In this document: positions 8,175 through 16,848 of the stretch, piece by piece | Layout: each line of letters starts with the position of its first letter | How positions within the stretch are numbered: the stretch's first letter is position 1 | NCBI GenBank assembly: GCA_903899985.1 | Contig: CAIULL010000111.1 | Span: 1-54,386 of the forward strand | Reading direction: 5' to 3' | DNA length: 54,386 nucleotides | Source of the DNA: an uncultured Schlesneria sp. | GTDB lineage: Bacteria; Planctomycetota; Planctomycetia; Planctomycetales; Planctomycetaceae | The notes under the pieces: generated by a model | The model's database searches: none | What the model was told of the DNA's origin: nothing | Seen by the model: only the letters and a program-made list of their open reading frames with translations | Position numbers and translations under genes: made by a program

Positions 8175-9766
8175 TCTTTGAGTTTCTTTGCGGCCGTGCC
8201 GTACGGACCCAGTTGATAAACAGCCGCACCCGCGGGCGAGAAGGTGAAGTTCTCAAACGGCTCGGCGAGCATCTTGTCGAGGTACTCTTTCGGAGCGACG
8301 CCGGTACTGACGTGCGGATTGAAGTTTTCGCCCGCCTGTTTCGGAACGAATGTCGAAACGTAGTCGATGAGGGCCATGTCCATCGCGGGGTCATCGTGCG
8401 GGGCAGTGAAGGCACCGATCGGGCCGCTATTGACCATGAAGGGCTTCGCGGCGGCAATGATTTCTGCTTGCAGATTGAGGATGTCCGGCGTCGGCTTCGC
8501 GCAGATCCCTGCGACTCCCAGTGGGCCGCCCTGAGCATAGTAGAACTTGAACGCCTCCAGCTTCATTGCGTTCACGTTGGCGGCGGCGAGAACCCTTTCC
8601 TGGGCGGCATAGACTTTGTCGAGGTCCGCCGTGCGGACGAAACACTGCAGCATCGTGATGTGCGGAGTGTGCGCTGCATCCAGCGGGAAACCTTGGGGAA
8701 AGACTTTCAGCAGGCGGGCGTTGTTGACAGCGGAATGCTTGAGCATTGTTGCGTCCGGCTGCAACAGGATATCGATGGCGGTGATCTCTGACGGCGCGGG
8801 GGGGAAAATAGTCTTCCAGTCATTCTTCATACTGACGACGGTCCAGCCTTTGGTGACGGATTCGTCCAGACCTTCATCGAGTTTTGCGAGATGGTCGGCG
8901 CGGTCGTAGGCGTATTCGCGTTCGGCGTCATCGTGATGAACGTAAAGGCAGAATCGGGTGCCGCTGCCAGCGCCGACATACTGCAACATCTGGAGGTCAC
9001 CGTCCGAGTTGCCAAACGCCGCAATCGGGCGGCGACCGATATGCTGATGGATGCCGACAGGCTTGCCTGCCTTTTCGTCGATGAAATTCAACTCGGGCAA
9101 ACGTACGATGATCGGCTGACCGTCGCGAAACTCGAATTTCGTCTTCACGCTGCTGCCGATCACCTGTTCCGGCGGGATGCCATAGGCCGCTTCCGCCCAC
9201 GGGCGCATGAACTCGATGCCGCCAGCCGACGCAATGTAGTTCTTGAAGCCGTTCGCGCGCAGATAGGCCAGCAGCTCGAGCATCGGCTGGTAGGTCATTT
9301 CGCTGAATCGTTTGCCGGTGGTGGGATGCTTCGCTGTGGCGATCCAGTCCTTGACGATCTGCTCGAACTCCGCCGTGGTCATGCCTGTGTGCGTGGCCAT
9401 GAGGAGCTCCATGATCGCACGTTCGCCACCTGCAGCGGCGTTCTTGAGATCTCCCTTGAGTAACGAGGCGAACGGTTCCTTGTCCTTCCATTCCGGATGC
9501 TGTGGGGCGAGAGCCTTGACGCGGTCGAGGGTGAAGAACAGCTGAACGGGCAGCGGCTTTTCGCACCAGAGTGTGCCGTCGTTGTCAAAGGTCGCGATAC
9601 GCTCCACGACCGGCACGAAGTCTGGCGAGCCTTCCTTCGTCACCTTTTCGACAAAAGTCGTAATCGACCGTTTTGCGGCACCATCATTCCACGACGGCAG
9701 GGGATCAGCGGCGAATGCGCTCACAGCGTAAAGTAGTGCGACGATCGTCATCGAGAGCGGTTTCAT
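8156..9766 (-). CDS. Secreted HAD phosphatase fused to a 2H phosphoesterase-like domain
   Basis: A 536-residue protein. A signal peptide (about 1-20, ending AFAA) precedes a haloacid-dehalogenase domain with nucleophile motif FDNDGTLW (Asp61, Asp63), a cap region, the SAGG motif (180-183) and the Mg-binding GNSDGD motif (252-257). From about 345 the protein changes to a domain with two H-x-T/S motifs, PHIT (His369/Thr371) and PHVS (His485/Ser487). Their spacing of about 116 residues is like that of the 2H phosphoesterase (2'-5' ligase-like) superfamily. HAD and 2H enzymes both act on phosphoesters, so a two-step periplasmic phosphate or nucleotide scavenger is possible; the substrate is unknown. 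I chose the ATG at 9766 because it starts the signal peptide and has GGAG upstream; the frame stays open further up. The 3' end overlaps a membrane-protein gene, and a sulfatase lies upstream. Confidence 0.75.
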   Translation of the reverse strand: MKPLSMTIVALLYAVSAFAADPLPSWNDGAAKRSITTFVEKVTKEGSPDFVPVVERIATFDNDGTLWCEKPLPVQLFFTLDRVKALAPQHPEWKDKEPFASLLKGDLKNAAAGGERAIMELLMATHTGMTTAEFEQIVKDWIATAKHPTTGKRFSEMTYQPMLELLAYLRANGFKNYIASAGGIEFMRPWAEAAYGIPPEQVIGSSVKTKFEFRDGQPIIVRLPELNFIDEKAGKPVGIHQHIGRRPIAAFGNSDGDLQMLQYVGAGSGTRFCLYVHHDDAEREYAYDRADHLAKLDEGLDESVTKGWTVVSMKNDWKTIFPPAPSEITAIDILLQPDATMLKHSAVNNARLLKVFPQGFPLDAAHTPHITMLQCFVRTADLDKVYAAQERVLAAANVNAMKLEAFKFYYAQGGPLGVAGICAKPTPDILNLQAEIIAAAKPFMVNSGPIGAFTAPHDDPAMDMALIDYVSTFVPKQAGENFNPHVSTGVAPKEYLDKMLAEPFENFTFSPAGAAVYQLGPYGTAAKKLKEWGLKR

Positions 9767-9794
9767 GGTTTGGCTCCGGTTGAGAAGGTTCAAG

Positions 9795-9834
9795 AAAAAA
9801 CGAGGAGTGCCGTCTTGACCAGGGGCACTCCTCG
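9795..9834 (-). terminator. Rho-independent terminator after the sulfatase gene
   Basis: An 11-bp perfect stem (9801-9811 with 9824-9834) is followed on the minus strand by six T (9795-9800). It lies between the sulfatase stop and the HAD-2H start, so those two genes are probably not a simple operon. Confidence 0.85.
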
Positions 9835-9934
9835 TTGCGTGTTGCTGACGTCGTGTGAGCGTCAAAGGCCGCATTCACGTCAGGGGCGTCTCATGACGAA
9901 ACCCAAGATGGGACATCCCCGTGTCGGGTGACAA

Positions 9935-9956
9935 ACCGGCCGAGCACTCGGCCGGT
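9935..9956. repeat. Perfect 10-bp stem palindrome after the sulfatase stop
   Basis: ACCGGCCGAG and its exact complement are separated by two bases, 18 bp beyond the sulfatase stop codon. On the minus strand it is followed by a weak T-rich tract. It is probably a first terminator or a 3' mRNA-stabilising hairpin. Confidence 0.65.
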
Positions 9957-9974
9957 CACGCGAACAATCACACG

Positions 9975-11747
9975 TCAATTACCCGGAGCACCCAGCGTTT
10001 CGATCTCATTCAACCGCTTGAGAGCTTCTGCCGCTTTCAGCGATTGATAGTTGATCCCTGCGGCATTCAGAGTGCTTCCTTGCTGGAAGGGGAACTGAGG
10101 AATCGTCATGAGGAAGTTCTTGACCTGCGCCTGAACGGGGACGAACAACCAGATGTTGTCACCATACCAGCGCATATACATGCTCGATTCGAGCGGCATT
10201 TTTTCGTAAGGGTCAGCCTTCAGGTTTACGATCAACGGCCAGCCGGTCACTTTGCGTGTTCCGGTTGCGATATTTCCATCGACGACAGCGAAGTTGACTT
10301 TCCAGTCTCTCCAGCGGACAGCGTTCAACTCACCACCTTGTCCGAAGTAGAGAATCTGCTCACGCGGACCCTTCTTCGTTTCACCTTTGAAATAAGGGAG
10401 GAAGTTGTATCCATCTGCGTGGATCTTGTAGGTCTTGCCGTTGGCCTTGTAGCCTTCCTTGAGCTTATCGACGATGTTGGGCTCACCGGCGGCTGCGAGG
10501 AATGTGGGCAGCCAGTCTTCCTGTGAAAAGATTTCGTTGATGACAGTTCCGGGTTTGATCACGCCAGGCCAGCGGACGATCATCGGGACTCGCAGGCCAC
10601 CTTCCCACGTTGTTCCCTTTTCCCCGTGGAATGGAGTGATACCACCGTCTGGCCATGATGCCGTTTCGGCCCCGTTATCGGTGCCGTACACCACGATCGT
10701 ATTGTCAGCCAGGCCGAGATCGTCGAGTTTCTTCAGCACTTCGCCAATAAAACCGTCGTGCTCAACCATGCCGTCTGGATAAAGTCCAATACCGGTTTTC
10801 CCTTCGGACGCCTTCTTAAGGTGGGTCCAGACATGCATACGGGTGCTGTTGTACCAGAGGAAGAACGGCTTCTTTTCCTTGGCATTCCGTTCAACGAAAT
10901 CCATGGCGTTTGCGTGCACTTCTTCGTCGATCGTTTCCATCCGTTTTGCGGTCAGCGGGCCGGTATCCTTGATGGTCTGGCCACCCTTGCCATCTGCCTT
11001 GCAATGGAGCACACCGCGTGGACCAAACTTCTTGCGGAATTCAGGGTCTTTCGGATAGTAGTAGGTTTCTGGTTCTTCTTCGGCGTTCAAGTGGTAAAGG
11101 TTTCCGAAGAATTCATCGAAACCGTGCAGCGTGGGAAGATGCTTGTCCTGATCACCCAGGTGGTTCTTGCCGAACTGACCTGTGGCGTAACCTTGTTCTT
11201 TGAGCAGGTCGGCAATGGTTGGAGTCCAGTCGGGAATACCATGCGGACTACCGGGCATCCCGATCGTCAGCAGTCCCGTGCGGAACGGGTGCTGTCCGAG
11301 AATGAACGAAGCGCGACCGGCGGTACAGCTTTGCTGAGCATACGAATCCGTGAACAGAGCACCCTCTTTGGCAATGCGGTCGATGTTCGGCGTGTGATAT
11401 CCCATGATGCCGTGGTTATAGGCACTGATGTTGTGAACACCGATATCGTCACCCCAGAGGACAACAATGTTCGGCTTTTTCCCGGTTTGAGCCAGCGAAG
11501 CGGCCACAAGCTGGTTATGACTGACGAGTGCGACTTGATCGGCTTTGCTGAGATCACCGACGCAACAGCCTGGTCGTTCGGACTTCAGCGGAGCAATTTC
11601 GACAGACTTGGTTGTTTGTGCAGTTTGTGCTTCGACGACGTCAGGCTGAGCCTGCGGTTTTTGAAATGGAGCGTTGGCGGCACCGTAGCCGAGAATGGCA
11701 CCCATCGCCATTGTCATGAACGATTTTGACAACCAGTTTGATAACAC
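9975..11747 (-). CDS. Secreted arylsulfatase (type I, formylglycine-dependent)
   Basis: A 590-residue sulfatase. An N-terminal hydrophobic export segment (about 8-26) precedes the alkaline-phosphatase-fold domain. Metal ligands are visible at WGDD (Asp100, Asp101) and TDNG (Asp357, Asn358). The cysteine to be oxidised to formylglycine is in SCTAGR (Cys141). FGKNHLG (Lys194, His196) and GEKGTTWEGG supply further active-site residues. It hydrolyses sulfate esters, most likely in the periplasm, but the substrate cannot be read from sequence. The core is CxAxR rather than the commoner CxPxR. The start is GTG, with AAGGAGA upstream. The gene is followed by two hairpins. A leader of about 150 bp contains an inverted repeat (11803-11841) that could be regulatory. 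Confidence 0.9.
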   Translation of the reverse strand: MLSNWLSKSFMTMAMGAILGYGAANAPFQKPQAQPDVVEAQTAQTTKSVEIAPLKSERPGCCVGDLSKADQVALVSHNQLVAASLAQTGKKPNIVVLWGDDIGVHNISAYNHGIMGYHTPNIDRIAKEGALFTDSYAQQSCTAGRASFILGQHPFRTGLLTIGMPGSPHGIPDWTPTIADLLKEQGYATGQFGKNHLGDQDKHLPTLHGFDEFFGNLYHLNAEEEPETYYYPKDPEFRKKFGPRGVLHCKADGKGGQTIKDTGPLTAKRMETIDEEVHANAMDFVERNAKEKKPFFLWYNSTRMHVWTHLKKASEGKTGIGLYPDGMVEHDGFIGEVLKKLDDLGLADNTIVVYGTDNGAETASWPDGGITPFHGEKGTTWEGGLRVPMIVRWPGVIKPGTVINEIFSQEDWLPTFLAAAGEPNIVDKLKEGYKANGKTYKIHADGYNFLPYFKGETKKGPREQILYFGQGGELNAVRWRDWKVNFAVVDGNIATGTRKVTGWPLIVNLKADPYEKMPLESSMYMRWYGDNIWLFVPVQAQVKNFLMTIPQFPFQQGSTLNAAGINYQSLKAAEALKRLNEIETLGAPGN

Positions 11748-11802
11748 CGGAGAATCTCCTTGAATTGAGTACCGAGGACATTTATGGATGGGAACATCAC
11801 GT

Positions 11803-11841
11803 CAGACGAAGAACTGATGTACGCTGAAATCAGCTCGTCTG
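11803..11841. promoter_or_regulatory. Inverted repeat in the sulfatase leader
   Basis: CAGACGA plus CTGAT on the left pairs with ATCAG plus TCGTCTG on the right, with small bulges. It lies 55-95 bp upstream of the sulfatase GTG. A T-run follows on the plus strand, but no plus-strand gene precedes it, so a leader hairpin or operator is more likely than a terminator. Confidence 0.4.
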
Positions 11842-11899
11842 TTTTTGTGGATGGTTTAGGAGTCTACTTGTGACAAAGACGGATTACGAGCGAGCGAGG

Positions 11900-12493
11900 C
11901 TAATCCTTCACCTGAAGTTCACAATGCCTAAAGCAGGTCACCAGGTGATCGTTTACCATGCCGACCGCCTGCATGAACGAGTAACAGATTGTCGTACCGA
12001 CGAATCGGAAACCGCGTCTCTTTAATTCTTTGCTCATCGCATCTGAAACAGGGGTTTGAGCAGGAACGTCCCCGATCGTTTTCCATGTGTTGTGACGCTG
12101 CTTGCCGTCGACAAATCGCCAGATGAATTGATCGAAACTTCCGAACTCCTGCTGCACTTTCAAAAATGCGACTGCGTTATCGACTGCAGACTCGATTTTG
12201 AGACGGTTGCGCACGATACCCGCATTGGCCATCAGGCTTACGCGTTTTGCTTCGTCATATCCGGCGACGATGTTCGGATCGAAGCGATCGAATGCTGTTC
12301 GATAATTCTCGCGCTTCTTGAGAATCGTGATCCAGCTTAAACCGGCCTGAGCACCTTCGAGTATCAGAAATTCGAACAAAAGGGGATCATCATGAATGGG
12401 GAGACCCCATTCATGATCGTGGTACTCGACGTACTGATCCCCGACGGCCCAGGGACACCTTACCAATTCAGGCTTCTTACGTTGGTTGGACAT
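11900..12493 (-). CDS. DNA-3-methyladenine glycosylase I
   Basis: A 197-residue cytosolic base-excision repair enzyme that removes 3-methyladenine from alkylated DNA. The sequence follows Tag closely: the N-terminal RCPW cysteine (Cys13) and YHDHEWG (His25), with a C-terminal His183/Cys187 pair, form the known zinc site. EGAQAGLSW carries the catalytic-pocket glutamate (Glu46). Length matches the family. It starts 9 bp after the metG stop codon on the same strand, so it is the second gene of a metG-tag operon. Nothing in the sequence suggests an alkylation-responsive promoter of its own. Confidence 0.95.
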   Translation of the reverse strand: MSNQRKKPELVRCPWAVGDQYVEYHDHEWGLPIHDDPLLFEFLILEGAQAGLSWITILKKRENYRTAFDRFDPNIVAGYDEAKRVSLMANAGIVRNRLKIESAVDNAVAFLKVQQEFGSFDQFIWRFVDGKQRHNTWKTIGDVPAQTPVSDAMSKELKRRGFRFVGTTICYSFMQAVGMVNDHLVTCFRHCELQVKD

Positions 12494-12502
12494 GTCACGC
12501 CA

Positions 12503-14581
12503 TCAGTGGACTCGTTGACCCGGTTTGGCACCACTGTCGGGATTAAGCAGGTAAATCTCTTGTCCGCCTGCTCCGGCAGCAAGAACCATCCCTTCGCTCA
12601 TTCCGAATTTCATCTTTCGTGGAGCGAGATTCGCGCAGAAAATGACCAGCCGACCGACCAGATCTTCCGGCTTATAGGCACTCTTGATCCCGGCGAAGAC
12701 GTTCCGCGTCCCCTCACCACCCATGCTGAGCGTCAGTTGCAGCAGCTTGTCGGCTCCGACGACGGCGTTAGCCGCGAGGACTCGAGCGACTCGAAGATCG
12801 ATCTTCGTGAAATCGTCGATGGAACAATGTTCTGCAACGAGTGGTTCATGGGCCAGCGGTTCCGGGCCATCGCTCCAGGGAGTTGCTGGCGAGGCTGCGG
12901 CAGCGTCAGCAGTCGGCGCTGGGGTTTCGGGGGCGGATTGTTGACCGGCTTCAATCATGGCTTGGACCTGTGCGAGTTCAACTCGCTTCATGAGGTGTTC
13001 GAACTTGGAAACGCGCGTTCCCACGAGCGGCGTCTGGGATTCATTCCAATCAGTGATTGGTTTTTGAAACAACTCGCCCACTTGGAGAGCGAGTTTCGGC
13101 AATACCGGCGAAAGGTAGACAATGATCTGTCGAAACAGATTCAACGTCACCGTACAAGCGTCTTGCAGTTCAGCTGCTTTACTGGAGTCTTTCCGCAGAG
13201 TCCAGGGAGCGGTTTGCTCGACATACTGGTTTGCCTTATCGGCAAGACTCATAATGATTCGCATCGCTCCATTGAAGTCGCAGGTTTCGTAGGCCGCTGC
13301 GATCGCGTCCGACTGCGCTGCGGCTTCGGCAAACAGTCCCCCGTCTGCTGGATAGGCGGCGGACAAACCGACCCCTTCGACGAATCGAGCCGTACGGCTG
13401 GCAAGATTGACAACCTTGCCGACCAGATCCGAATTAATCTTGTTGACGAATTCTTCCAGGTTAAGGTCGAGATCGTCGACTCCCGTGCCAAGTTTCGATG
13501 CGTAGTAATACCGCAGATACGACGGATCGAGCTGATGGCCGAGGTACGTCGAAGCCTGGATGAAGGTCCCTTTTGACTTTGACATCTTTGCCCCATTCAC
13601 GCTGAGAAACCCGTGAATGTGGACTTTTTCCGGCAGGCTGAGCCCGGCGGTTTTCAACATGGCAGGCCAGAACAACGTGTGAAAATAGGTGATGTCCTTA
13701 CCGATGAAATGATGGATCTCAGTCTGGGAACTCTTCCACCAGTCATCAAGCTGTTCGTCGTTCCTGTCACACCATTCCGCTGTCGAGCCGATATAGCCGA
13801 TCGGTGCATCGAACCAGACATACCAGTAATTTCCGGGACTGTCCGGAATTTCGAATCCGAAATAGGGAGCGGGTCGCGAGACATCCCAGTTTCGCAGCGG
13901 ATCGACAAGAAAGTGACCTTTCAAGTAATTGGCAATCTCGTCCTGAAGATGTCCACCCGACTGAGTCCATTCTGTGAGCCATTCGTGCAGTTTTTCAATT
14001 TCCACGAAAAGATGCTTGGCCGTGCGCAGTTCGGGAGTTGCTCCTGAAAGAGTGCTGACCGGGTTAATCAGGTCCGCAGGACTATACGTTGAACCACATT
14101 TTTCGCAATTGTCTCCGTACTGATCGGGTGCGTGGCAATCTGGTTTCGGACAGGTTCCTTTCACGAAGCGGTCCGCGAGGAATGTATTCGCCACCGGGTC
14201 GTAAAGTTGCGTGACATCGTGTTCGACGATCAGTTCTGCCTTTCGCAGCGAAGCCCAGACTTCGTGGCAGATTTTCCGCGTCTGTTCGCTGTGCGTGCTG
14301 CCGTAGTTGTCGAAATCAATGTCGAAGCCGTGGAAATCACGCAGGTGAGATTCCCGCATATCGGCGATCAACGATTCTTCGCTTCGTCCTTCCTGACGGG
14401 CACGAATCATGATTGCGGTACCATGCGTGTCGTCTGCACAGATATACACGCAGCGATGGCCGCGTAACTTTTGGAACCGGACCCAGATGTCGGTCTGGAT
14501 GTACTCCACCAGGTGCCCCAGGTGAATGTGCCCGTTGGCATACGGCAGTGCGGACGTTACGAGAATGCGTCGATCAGTCAT
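12503..14581 (-). CDS. Methionyl-tRNA synthetase
   Basis: A 692-residue class I aminoacyl-tRNA synthetase charging tRNA-Met. The HIGH-type motif HLGH is at residues 20-23 and KMSKS near 332. A zinc knuckle with two CxxC-like pairs (CPKPDC, CEKC) lies around residues 144-167. After the helical anticodon-binding region (about 400-550) and a low-complexity Ala/Pro linker comes a C-terminal EMAP/Trbp111-type tRNA-binding domain (about 585-692). This is the long dimeric MetG architecture, as in E. coli. The ATG at 14581 begins right before the first catalytic strand, as usual. It is the first gene of a unit with tag. Confidence 0.96.
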   Translation of the reverse strand: MTDRRILVTSALPYANGHIHLGHLVEYIQTDIWVRFQKLRGHRCVYICADDTHGTAIMIRARQEGRSEESLIADMRESHLRDFHGFDIDFDNYGSTHSEQTRKICHEVWASLRKAELIVEHDVTQLYDPVANTFLADRFVKGTCPKPDCHAPDQYGDNCEKCGSTYSPADLINPVSTLSGATPELRTAKHLFVEIEKLHEWLTEWTQSGGHLQDEIANYLKGHFLVDPLRNWDVSRPAPYFGFEIPDSPGNYWYVWFDAPIGYIGSTAEWCDRNDEQLDDWWKSSQTEIHHFIGKDITYFHTLFWPAMLKTAGLSLPEKVHIHGFLSVNGAKMSKSKGTFIQASTYLGHQLDPSYLRYYYASKLGTGVDDLDLNLEEFVNKINSDLVGKVVNLASRTARFVEGVGLSAAYPADGGLFAEAAAQSDAIAAAYETCDFNGAMRIIMSLADKANQYVEQTAPWTLRKDSSKAAELQDACTVTLNLFRQIIVYLSPVLPKLALQVGELFQKPITDWNESQTPLVGTRVSKFEHLMKRVELAQVQAMIEAGQQSAPETPAPTADAAAASPATPWSDGPEPLAHEPLVAEHCSIDDFTKIDLRVARVLAANAVVGADKLLQLTLSMGGEGTRNVFAGIKSAYKPEDLVGRLVIFCANLAPRKMKFGMSEGMVLAAGAGGQEIYLLNPDSGAKPGQRVH

Positions 14582-14825
14582 TCCAGACCCAAGCGAGGAA
14601 GGTTATTCAGCGGTGCAGACACACGATTCTAAGTTCAGGTTCAAACGACGGATAGCCATCGGGGTCAACGAACCGACGACCGGTTTTTTAATATTCCGCA
14701 AAGGTCGATTCAAAAGACCGTTTCAGGTCAGGAAGAATAAATTTTCCCGACGTGTGGTTGCAAATGTCGTGCAGGCCGAGTGAACTACGTTGATACGCTG
14801 TTGAAAATGAGGGAAAGGGAGTCAG

Positions 14826-15245
14826 ATGCGCGGACCGGGATATAAGTTGTCGGGTGATGTTCGTCGAACCTGGCGCTGTCCTGCGTGTGGACGCGAACGC
14901 AAATTGTCAGGTGAGATCACATCGTTGCTTTGCGGCTGCCAGGAACAGGCCTGGATGCAAATCGCAGCCGAACGGACAATGGTGCCCCGCCCGCTGCAGC
15001 GGCCCAGTGATGTCGAACGACATCCGATCGATTTTGGAATTGAGCCCAACGCACCCGCGCCGGCACGCCCCGAAGCAACGATCATCAAGTCTGCGATTTC
15101 TCAGGAAATCGAACTCGTTGTCGAACAAGTCGAAATTGTCTCCCCGCCGAGCGAAATCAAATCCGATTCAATCCCTGCTGTGACAAATGATAACACGGTC
15201 AAAAACGAGGAACCCGAAGAAGAATGGGGGGCAGGAATTCTCTAG
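14826..15245 (+). CDS. Small zinc-ribbon-like protein, unknown function
   Basis: A 139-residue protein. The N-terminus has CPAC (residues 18-21) and CGC (about 36-38), arranged as a small zinc ribbon. The rest is polar, Pro- and Glu-rich, probably disordered, and ends in an acidic EEPEEEWGAG tail. I do not recognise a named family. A clear AGGGAG site lies a few bases upstream of the ATG. The gene stands alone, divergent from metG and convergent with the inositol phosphatase gene. Confidence 0.6.
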   Translation: MRGPGYKLSGDVRRTWRCPACGRERKLSGEITSLLCGCQEQAWMQIAAERTMVPRPLQRPSDVERHPIDFGIEPNAPAPARPEATIIKSAISQEIELVVEQVEIVSPPSEIKSDSIPAVTNDNTVKNEEPEEEWGAGIL

Positions 15246-15276
15246 TTCCTGTTGAAGTGCATGAATCAACACGGAT

Positions 15277-16104
15277 TCAGACCAGCGCCTTAACCAACTG
15301 GTCGTGAACTTCGGAGCCATTTGTCGCCAGCAGATCGGGTTCTTCCAGGCGAAATTGCGAACCGTCAATTTTTGAGATGCGTCCACCCGCTTCTTCGACA
15401 AGCAAGATTCCGGCCGCCATGTCCCACGGCTTCAGGCTGGTGGACCAGAATCCTTCCAATCGCCCCGCTGCGACATTCGCAAGGTTTAATGCCGCTGAAC
15501 CCGTTCTTTGGACTGATTGAGCAACGGGGAGCACATTGAGAAACCGGCTCACTGCTTTTTCGTGTGCACTGGTTGCCACAGGAAGACTGGCAATCACCAG
15601 TGACTGTGAAAGTTCGTTGATTTCAGAGCACTTTAACGGACGCCGATTCAAGCTGGCTCCCTGGCCTCGCACACCGAGAAACATTTCGTCGTGAACCGGA
15701 TCAAAAACAGCTCCGACAATCATCTCGCCGCGAAATTCCAGTCCGATTGAGACGCAATAATACGGAAAGGCGTGAACGTAGTTGGTTGTTCCGTCGAGCG
15801 GATCAATGACCCAGCGGTAGGGGGAATCGGTTTCGTTGACCGAAAGGCCCTCTTCTCCGCAGAATCCATGGCTCGGGTATCGACCGTGAATAAAGTCAAA
15901 AATCGCAGACTGAGAAGCTTCATCCGCCTCCGTCACGAGATTTGACCGACTTTTTTCGCGGACGGTAAATTTTGATGACCAGGCACGAAGAATCTGTCCC
16001 GCCCGTCTTGCCGCTTCTTCTGCTGTTTGAACAAATTCAAGCATCAATCCCCCATCGACATCACGGTAAGGCCAATCACAGGCCTCGTTGACCTGATGAG
16101 TCAT
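15277..16104 (-). CDS. Inositol-1-monophosphatase family protein
   Basis: A lithium-sensitive-type sugar phosphatase of about 275 residues. The metal-binding motifs are GEEG (about 83-86), DPLDGTTNY (about 101-109) and the C-terminal KPWDMAAG with its metal-binding Asp (about 228). The family hydrolyses inositol monophosphates and related sugar phosphates in the cytosol. An ATG at 16044 (MLEFVQTAEEAAR) matches the usual family N-terminus and has a G-rich sequence just upstream, so the first 20 residues may not be translated. Bacterial relatives can also be adenosine 3',5'-bisphosphate phosphatases (CysQ); this copy looks closer to SuhB. It is convergent with the zinc-ribbon gene and followed by nothing recognisable. 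Confidence 0.9.
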   Translation of the reverse strand: MTHQVNEACDWPYRDVDGGLMLEFVQTAEEAARRAGQILRAWSSKFTVREKSRSNLVTEADEASQSAIFDFIHGRYPSHGFCGEEGLSVNETDSPYRWVIDPLDGTTNYVHAFPYYCVSIGLEFRGEMIVGAVFDPVHDEMFLGVRGQGASLNRRPLKCSEINELSQSLVIASLPVATSAHEKAVSRFLNVLPVAQSVQRTGSAALNLANVAAGRLEGFWSTSLKPWDMAAGILLVEEAGGRISKIDGSQFRLEEPDLLATNGSEVHDQLVKALV

Positions 16105-16130
16105 CAAGGTTGGTTATACGTCCGAAGTTC

Positions 16131-16173
16131 AGGAAAGAAAAAGGGCTCGCACTGAAAACCAGTACGAACCCTT
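16131..16173 (-). terminator. Rho-independent terminator of the Cys-rich gene
   Basis: A 14-bp stem (16141-16154 with 16160-16173), fully paired on the minus-strand RNA when two G-U pairs are counted, closes a five-base loop. A T-rich tract follows on the minus strand. It ends the Cys-rich secreted protein gene and separates it from the inositol phosphatase gene. Confidence 0.85.
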
Positions 16174-16204
16174 TAAATCCAAACAAATCGCCAATTCAAC
16201 CAAA

Positions 16205-16639
16205 TCACTTGGCTTCGGCTGGCTTTGGAGCTTCAGCTGGCGTAGGAGCTTCAGCTGGTGGAGCTGGAGCGTTCTGCACTGGAGCAGCGTAGGTTGGAGC
16301 CGACGAGGTGACCATTGGAGCAGGCGAAGCGCTGCAGCCGCTGGTGCAACCGGTCGAAACGGTGGTGGTTCCGCATGAGCTGCAGCCGGTCGAAACTGGG
16401 CTGTAGCTGCTGGTGCAGGTGCTGCAAGGAGCGGCAACTGGAGCTGAACAGCTTGGAGCTGGAGCAGCACAGCTGCTGCAAGGTGCTGGTGTTGCACAGC
16501 AACGTGCATGGTGGTGGTGAACTCGTGCTGGCTTGCAGCAAACTGGGCGAGCTGGTTTGCAGCAGCTGCGGGCTTCTGCTGACGAGATCGAGGTGAACAG
16601 AACGACTGCTGCGGCGACAAATCCAAAGGCGCGACTCAT
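16205..16639 (-). CDS. Cys/Pro/Ala-rich secreted protein
   Basis: A 144-residue exported protein of low complexity. A signal peptide (about 1-24, ending AEA) is followed by two CCKPAR units, a HHHH patch, and a chain of Cys-Ser-Ser-Cys and Cys-Ser-Thr-Cys type pairs; there are 15 cysteines in all. The last third is free of Cys and consists of Pro-Ala-Glu repeats. I know no named family. Planctomycete walls are reported to be rich in Cys and Pro, so a disulfide-linked envelope protein is a reasonable inference; metal binding is an alternative. AAGGAG seven bases before the ATG at 16639 fixes the start, and the strong terminator suggests high expression. Open frames in other phases here come from its repetitive codons. 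Confidence 0.75.
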   Translation of the reverse strand: MSRAFGFVAAAVVLFTSISSAEARSCCKPARPVCCKPARVHHHHARCCATPAPCSSCAAPAPSCSAPVAAPCSTCTSSYSPVSTGCSSCGTTTVSTGCTSGCSASPAPMVTSSAPTYAAPVQNAPAPPAEAPTPAEAPKPAEAK

Positions 16640-16848
16640 AGAAAACTCCTTCAAAACTGATACGGGTGTCTGTACATGGAAAAGCCGACCTTCGGCTTCC
16701 CACCCCTCAGTTCAAGTTCGTTACAAGGAACCGTCCTGAGGAATCAATGTCAGACTGGAGAAACTTCTCCGACTTTCCCGTCTGGGTCAGATGCAGAATA
16801 TCAGGGAGAGAAAAGATGTCAAACGACCTGACCAGATTTGTTTCTGGT

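Noticed and set aside
10758-11729. Long plus-strand open frame antisense to the sulfatase
   Set aside because: The sulfatase motifs on the minus strand are unmistakable; the antisense product has no family features.
12392-13576. 394-codon plus-strand open frame opposite metG and tag
   Set aside because: Antisense shadow of metG; metG has all synthetase motifs.
16129-16703. Two other long minus-strand open frames and one plus-strand open frame overlapping the Cys-rich gene
   Set aside because: They come from the repetitive Cys/Ala/Pro codons of the real gene; none has a ribosome site or a signal peptide.
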